A stretch of DNA of 6,191 nt from an uncultured Carnobacterium sp. (GTDB taxonomy: Bacteria; Bacillota; Bacilli; Lactobacillales; Aerococcaceae). Of the stretch, positions 6,183 through 6,191 are shown piece after piece. The number at the start of each line of letters is the position of its first letter. Position 1 is the first letter of the stretch. A model generated the notes under the pieces. That model made no database searches, was not told the DNA's origin, and saw only the letters and a program-made list of their open reading frames with translations. The translations under genes and the position numbers were made by a program. Location: positions 1-6,191 of the forward strand of contig CALJSD010000002.1 of NCBI GenBank assembly GCA_937976325.1, read 5' to 3'.

Positions 6183-6191
6183 AATTCACAT

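Noticed and set aside
6031..6191. tracrRNA or CRISPR repeat region
   Set aside because: No direct repeats with spacers are present, and the hairpin order does not match a tracrRNA nexus-terminator arrangement with a poly-T end.

Overview
The window looks like chromosomal DNA of a low-to-moderate GC Firmicute, most likely Lactobacillales and perhaps near Carnobacteriaceae. The lineage is inferred from the strong AGGAGG ribosome binding sites, a tRNA-responsive T-box leader, a CcpA-type cre site, a DacA with a C-terminal amphipathic anchor, and the serS protein sequence. The genus cannot be fixed from sequence reading alone.

Left part (1-2700): two intrinsic terminators, at 23-49 and 71-114, are followed by a two-gene minus-strand operon. 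Its first gene is a GarK/GlxK-family glycerate kinase (start most likely 2633) and its second is a GntP-family permease (207-1469). They are 12 bases apart, and the permease Shine-Dalgarno overlaps the kinase stop. Together they would import glycerate (or a related sugar acid) and phosphorylate it into lower glycolysis. An extended -10 promoter with an overlapping cre site precedes the kinase, so the operon is probably repressed by CcpA when preferred sugars are present.

Middle (2640-4375): a 338-base divergent intergenic region holds the glycerate operon promoter, a perfect 6-4-6 inverted repeat (2777-2792) and a weak candidate promoter for dacA. The plus-strand dacA (2978-4375) encodes a secreted, membrane-anchored D-Ala-D-Ala carboxypeptidase with SxxK, SxN and KTG motifs all present.

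Right part (4376-5979): a good sigma-A promoter starts a T-box leader with a serine UCC specifier, an antiterminator and a competing terminator. It controls serS (4702-5979), seryl-tRNA synthetase.

Right edge (5980-6191): no protein gene and no clear terminator for serS. From about 6038 the sequence folds into an ordered set of helices, with a motif layout resembling HEARO / omega RNA, the guide-RNA scaffold of IscB/IsrB-type mobile nucleases. Any partner ORF would lie beyond the window. This is the most interesting part of the window, but the family assignment rests on remembered motif resemblance and needs a covariance-model search.
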